Source: an uncultured Lachnospiraceae bacterium
GTDB taxonomy: Bacteria > Bacillota > Clostridia > Lachnospirales > Lachnospiraceae
Assembly: GCA_947382355.1 (NCBI GenBank)
Contig: CANCYR010000013.1
Span: forward strand, 1-64,000
Direction: 5' to 3'
Length of the DNA: 64,000 nt
The notes beneath the pieces were generated by a model, which was not told where the DNA came from, searched no databases, and saw nothing but the letters and a program-made list of their open reading frames with translations. This document shows positions 60,212 to 64,000 of this stretch, one piece after another. Within the stretch, counting starts at the first letter, position 1. Each line of letters begins with the position of its first letter. Made by a program: the position numbers and the translations under genes.

Positions 60212-60834
60212 GACTTTTCCTCATCATCCTTTTTTAAATATTCCATATCAAATATTTCAATGACTTCTGCTCCAAAAATATCATGCATATAGGAATAGAG
60301 CAATTGATTTTCTTTTTCTTTTTCCTGCTTCCTTATGACTCTTTTCTTGAGCTCCATACGTATATTTTTAATCCATGCGCCGATTTCCCTGATTTCAAAA
60401 CTGTTTTTTTCCATGGCGCTGTAACATGTTTCCATAGTAATCAGCATTAGCTCATAGTTTAACTTTTCAATCTGTGCCGGCAGCTCTAAAAGCTCATCCT
60501 GATATGCCTCCAGCTTTTCATTGCATTCATTGATAAGCCTTGTCTTTTCCTCCATTTCCTTTTCCAGTCTTTTATTCTGTCCGCCCTCTCCGATTTCATC
60601 CATGGAGCCTACGATTTCCTTCATAAGCTTTGCTTTCAATTTCTTGATGTCCTTGCTCTGGGTAGTGCATTTCCCCTGCTCCTTAATCAATTCATTTAAC
60701 TGTTTTTCCAGCTTCTGAATACGCTTATCTCCTTTATATTCCTGAAATACCTGATGCCATTTATTATCCAGGGTTAAAACAGGGATTTTTTTACCTTCCA
60801 ACGCTCTTGTAAAATCTGCTCTTGTACGACTCAT
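60208..60834 (-). CDS. Coiled-coil hypothetical protein
   Basis: About 208 aa, mostly charged coiled coil ('K-L-E-K-Q-L-N-E-L-I-K-E', 'E-K-L-E-A-Y-Q-D-E-L'). ATG 60834 follows GGTGAG; a longer frame to 60921 would begin in a low-complexity K/N-rich stretch. It lies between rex and nnr and overlaps the latter. No known domain; likely a small cytoplasmic structural or regulatory protein. Confidence 0.65.
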   Translation of the reverse strand: MSRTRADFTRALEGKKIPVLTLDNKWHQVFQEYKGDKRIQKLEKQLNELIKEQGKCTTQSKDIKKLKAKLMKEIVGSMDEIGEGGQNKRLEKEMEEKTRLINECNEKLEAYQDELLELPAQIEKLNYELMLITMETCYSAMEKNSFEIREIGAWIKNIRMELKKRVIRKQEKEKENQLLYSYMHDIFGAEVIEIFDMEYLKKDDEEKS

Positions 60835-60944
60835 ATACTCACCTTTATTCTTTTTGCTACTGTTTTTTATTCTTTTTGTACTTTTTGCTGCTTTTTCTAT
60901 ATTTTTATTATTTCTGTGCACATTTTTGTTTTCACAATATACTC

Positions 60945-61589
60945 TTATTTTCCTTTTTCCTTGTTGTACCGGTTCAGATTATAGGACAGTTTCATAAGAC
61001 TGTCCGATAAATGTACATTTTCCACCTGAATGTGCTCCGGTACGTTCAAATCCACATGGGCAAAATTCCAGATTGCCTTAATGCCGCAATCTGCCAGCCG
61101 TTCCGCCACTTCTTCTGCACTGTTCTTTGGAATGGTCAAAACCCCGATATCGATTTCCTTTTCCTTTACAAATGCTTCCAGTCCTTCCATGGCGCTTATG
61201 GGTATGCCCCTTACTTCTTTTCCAACCAGAGCCGGATTGGAATCAAAAATCCCCCTGATTAAAAAGCCTCTTTTTTCAAAGTTTACATAATTTGCCAATG
61301 CCTGACCTAAATTTCCGGCTCCAATCAATACCAGGTTATGTTTCTGGTATAGTCCTAATATTTTACTGATTTCTTCATATAAGTATTCTACGTTATAGCC
61401 ATATCCCTGCTGGCCAAATCCTCCAAAATTATTGAAATCCTGCCTGATCTGGGATGCCGTAACCTTCATTAACATGCTTAAGTCCTGTGAGGAAATCCGC
61501 TCAATCCCCTGATCCTTTAAATCCCCCAAATATCGGTAATATCTTGGCAGCCTGCCTATGACTGCCTGTGAAATCTCTTTTTCTTCCAC
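60945..61589 (-). CDS. rex: Redox-sensing repressor Rex
   Basis: A 214-aa protein. N-terminal winged helix ('R-L-P-R-Y-Y-R-Y-L', 'I-R-Q-D-F-N-N-F-G-G-F-G') and Rossmann NAD(H) domain with 'L-I-G-A-G-N-L-G-Q-A'. It senses the NADH/NAD ratio and represses fermentation genes. The start is GTG. It is transcribed from the promoter at 61638-61666, divergent from the ABC-F gene. Confidence 0.95.
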   Translation of the reverse strand: MEEKEISQAVIGRLPRYYRYLGDLKDQGIERISSQDLSMLMKVTASQIRQDFNNFGGFGQQGYGYNVEYLYEEISKILGLYQKHNLVLIGAGNLGQALANYVNFEKRGFLIRGIFDSNPALVGKEVRGIPISAMEGLEAFVKEKEIDIGVLTIPKNSAEEVAERLADCGIKAIWNFAHVDLNVPEHIQVENVHLSDSLMKLSYNLNRYNKEKGK

Positions 61590-61637
61590 GGTAATACCCC
61601 CTGAGTTCCTGTTTCAGTCTGTTTTATCTTTTCCTTT

Positions 61638-61666
61638 ATTTTAGTACACTGTTAAAAGTATGTCAA
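61638..61666 (-). promoter_or_regulatory. rex promoter
   Basis: On the minus strand TTGACA (61661-61666), a 17-base spacer and TAAAAT (61638-61643) form a near-consensus sigma-A promoter. The spacer contains TTTTAACA, which resembles half a Rex operator; autoregulation is possible but not shown. Confidence 0.75.
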
Positions 61667-61828
61667 AGGATTTAAGCCTGAACTGTTGCACTTTCCTTTT
61701 CCACCAAAATTTAGTATAATCAGTTGAAATGCTCATTTTGTTTTCATTTATAACTCACAGATTAGAAATGAAGAAAATTTCATGAGATAAGTTTTTTAGA
61801 AAGTCAGAAAGCGATTGGTGAAAGTATT

Positions 61829-63745
61829 ATGATATTATCTTGTCAAAACATCCAGAAGGCATTTGGAGAAAATGAAATATTAAAAAATGTTTCCTTTCAT
61901 ATAGAAGATTATGAAAAAGCTGCAATTGTCGGAATCAATGGAGCCGGTAAATCCACTTTGATTAAAATAATCGTAGGCGAACTTGGTGCCGATCAGGGAA
62001 TTGTTACTTTTGCAAAGGATAAAACATTGGGATATCTTGCCCAGCATCAGGGGCTTAATACGGACAGAACCATTTATGAGGAGCTTTTGTCAGTAAAACA
62101 ATATCTGCTTGATTTGGAAGAAAGGATTCGCACTACGGAATTGTCCATGAAGCAGGCAAAGGGACAGCCTCTGGAGGAGCTTATGGAACAGTACACCCGT
62201 TTTACCCATCAGTATGAACAGGAAAACGGATATGCCTATAAAAGCGAGGTGACCGGAGTCTTAAAGGGACTTGGTTTTTTAGAGGAGGAATTTTCAAAAT
62301 CCATTTCAACCTTATCCGGCGGGCAGAAAACAAGGGTTGCCCTTGGCAAGCTGCTTCTAAAACAGCCTGATCTGATTATTCTGGACGAGCCTACCAATCA
62401 CCTTGACATGGCTTCCATTGCATGGCTGGAAACCTATCTAAAAAGCTACAAGGGCGCTGTCATCCTTGTATCCCATGACCGCTATTTTCTGGATAAGATA
62501 GCCGAAAAAATCATTGAAGTGGAACTGGGAAATGTTACCTCCTTTTCCGGAAATTATACGGATTACGCAAAGAAAAAGGAAGTGCTCCGTATTTCCCAAA
62601 TGAATGCCTACTTAAACCAGCAGCGTGAAATCAAACATCAGGAAGAAGTCATTGAAAAATTAAGGTCCTTTAACCGTGAAAAATCCATTAAACGGGCTGA
62701 AAGCCGCGAAAAAATGTTAAGCAAAATAGAGGTGCTTGACAAGCCGGTTACCGTAAAAGATGATATGAACTTTGTCCTAAAGCCGGGAATCATAAGCGGA
62801 AACGATGTTCTGCAAATCAACGAATTAGCCAAAGCTTACGGCTCTCTTTCCCTGTTTGCCAATGTTTCCTTTGAAATCAAGCGGGGCGAACACGTTGCCA
62901 TTATCGGAAAAAACGGAACCGGAAAAACCACCCTTTTAAAAATACTGAACGGGCTGGAAACTCAGGATTTCGGCACTATCCGGCTTGGTTCCAATGTGGA
63001 GATCGGATATTACGATCAGGAACATCACGTGCTACATGAGGATAAAACTCTTTTTGATGAAATTTCCGACACCTATCCCTCCATGACAAATACTGAAATC
63101 AGAAATACTTTGGCGGCATTTCTATTTACAAACGATGATGTATTTAAACGAATCAAAGATTTAAGCGGCGGCGAAAAGGGACGTGTGAGCCTTGCAAAGC
63201 TTATGCTGTCCAATGCAAACTTCCTGATTTTGGACGAGCCCACAAACCATTTGGATATTACCTCCAAGGAAATTCTGGAAAATGCCCTGAATCATTACGA
63301 GGGCACCTTATTATACGTATCCCATGACCGCTATTTCATCAACAAAACCGCCAGCCGCATTCTGGATTTGGAAGACGGGAATTTTAAAAATTATATTGGC
63401 AATTACGACTATTATCTGGAAAAACACCAGGAGACCTCTTCTCTCCCATCCCCTTTTCCATCTGCCGTAAACTCTGATACAGCACCGGAAACCATCAGCG
63501 AAACAAAGGCAGACTGGCAGGAACAGAAAAAGCTGCAGGCGGAAAAGAGAAAAAGGGAAAACCGCATTGAAAAAATCGAAAAGGAAATAGAAGCTGCTGA
63601 AACCAGACAGGCTGAACTGGAGGCTGAACTTTTAAAGCCTGAAAACAGCACTGATGTGGCAAAGCTTCAGGAAATTTCAAAGGAGCAGGAGGAACTTTCG
63701 GTACGGCTTGGGGAGTTATTGGAGGAGTGGGAAGGGTTGTTTTAG
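61829..63745 (+). CDS. ABC-F family ATPase (YdiF/ribosome-associated type)
   Basis: A 638-aa soluble protein with two ABC domains: Walker A 'G-I-N-G-A-G-K-S-T' (about 35-43) with 'L-S-G-G-Q-K-T-R', and 'G-K-N-G-T-G-K-T-T' (about 360-368) with 'L-S-G-G-E-K-G-R'. A linker and a C-terminal coiled coil (about 555-638) follow. ABC-F proteins act on the ribosome in translation or antibiotic protection. It lies next to rex, as in Bacillus (ydiF-rex). A TATAAT box (61715-61720) leaves a ~105-base leader that could hold an attenuator. Confidence 0.9.
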   Translation: MILSCQNIQKAFGENEILKNVSFHIEDYEKAAIVGINGAGKSTLIKIIVGELGADQGIVTFAKDKTLGYLAQHQGLNTDRTIYEELLSVKQYLLDLEERIRTTELSMKQAKGQPLEELMEQYTRFTHQYEQENGYAYKSEVTGVLKGLGFLEEEFSKSISTLSGGQKTRVALGKLLLKQPDLIILDEPTNHLDMASIAWLETYLKSYKGAVILVSHDRYFLDKIAEKIIEVELGNVTSFSGNYTDYAKKKEVLRISQMNAYLNQQREIKHQEEVIEKLRSFNREKSIKRAESREKMLSKIEVLDKPVTVKDDMNFVLKPGIISGNDVLQINELAKAYGSLSLFANVSFEIKRGEHVAIIGKNGTGKTTLLKILNGLETQDFGTIRLGSNVEIGYYDQEHHVLHEDKTLFDEISDTYPSMTNTEIRNTLAAFLFTNDDVFKRIKDLSGGEKGRVSLAKLMLSNANFLILDEPTNHLDITSKEILENALNHYEGTLLYVSHDRYFINKTASRILDLEDGNFKNYIGNYDYYLEKHQETSSLPSPFPSAVNSDTAPETISETKADWQEQKKLQAEKRKRENRIEKIEKEIEAAETRQAELEAELLKPENSTDVAKLQEISKEQEELSVRLGELLEEWEGLF

Positions 63746-64000
63746 AGAGGTGAGGGATTTTGAGGGGTTTGGGAGATGAGGACGCAAGAGATGGCACCCC
63801 ATAGAATAGTCTTTGGGCCGCCATCTCCCGCTGTGTATTGAAATGCTATAAAAAGAGCTGATGTAACAATTCAGACTGCTAATACGCTATATTGAAGATT
63901 GTTGTCTGTTTTTAAATTTTGAAAAACACTAAACTTATATATTATATATATGCCAAAAAAGCACTAAAACCTGCCAAAATATAATAGTAACGGCTGAGAC
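63746..64000. other. Region after ABC-F gene with diverged repeat copy
   Basis: No gene is seen. 63771-63840 holds GGGAGATG ... CATCTCCC, a middle segment ATAGAATAGTCTTTGGG similar to the left arm of the 45292 element, and the shared tail CTGTGTATTGA. GTAACAATTCAGACTGC at 63863-63879 repeats the 47329 motif. The remainder is AT-rich. Confidence 0.65.

Overview
The window is from a low-to-mid GC Gram-positive genome, most likely a gut Lachnospiraceae (Clostridia) bacterium. The evidence is strong AGGAGG ribosome binding sites throughout, a PBSX/XkdK-type contractile-tail prophage, the paired GGGtGRT and NifU-like genes, an alr-mazF-nnr-rex cluster, and YebC, CorC and ABC-F proteins of Firmicutes type. 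The species cannot be named from the sequence alone.

Positions 1 to about 43,270 are a nearly complete prophage of the myovirus (contractile tail) kind. Its left end, with most of the lysis module, lies outside the window; only the first codons of an XhlA-like gene are seen at 1-112. Read from its right end, the lysogeny cassette is on the plus strand (40,718-43,179): a small Xre repressor, a conserved small protein, a PD-(D/E)XK-like protein and a tyrosine integrase. Diverging from it on the minus strand are two HTH regulators, the recombination and replication module (RecT, RecE-like nuclease, replisome organiser, DnaC-like loader, RusA), DUF1351 and small proteins, and an ArpU/RinA-like late activator. 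Next comes an AT-rich accessory stretch (28.0-31.3 kb) with a membrane protein, a DUF488 protein, a degenerate tRNA and a lipoprotein. A methyltransferase/GNAT-like fusion and a ParB-like protein follow, and then the packaging, head, connector, sheath, tube, tape-measure, baseplate and tail-fibre genes in standard PBSX-like order. The tail-chaperone gene carries a clear A_AAA_AAC -1 frameshift site, and the minor head protein has a C-terminal ADP-ribosyltransferase domain.

Positions 43,337-64,000 are host chromosome. The region holds GGGtGRT plus the NifU-like scaffold, a 148-bp near-perfect palindromic element, and a TrpXYZ-like ABC transporter lacking its binding protein. It continues with a frameshifted vanZ-like gene, a lipoprotein, a cytidine deaminase with a damaged start, a WYL regulator, a ClbS/DfsB-like protein and a ClpP-like protease. 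A glycosyltransferase with a membrane partner, O-acetylhomoserine sulfhydrylase, YebC and a CorC-like protein follow. The alr-mazF and nnr-coiled-coil-rex groups and a divergent ABC-F gene end the window.

The most unusual items are the head-protein ADP-ribosyltransferase fusion, the methyltransferase plus Mom/GNAT-like fusion with its coupled ParB protein, the tRNA that has lost its G19-C56 pair, the shared TGCGAG operators, the tandem 11-mers beside the integrase, and the palindromic chromosomal repeat.
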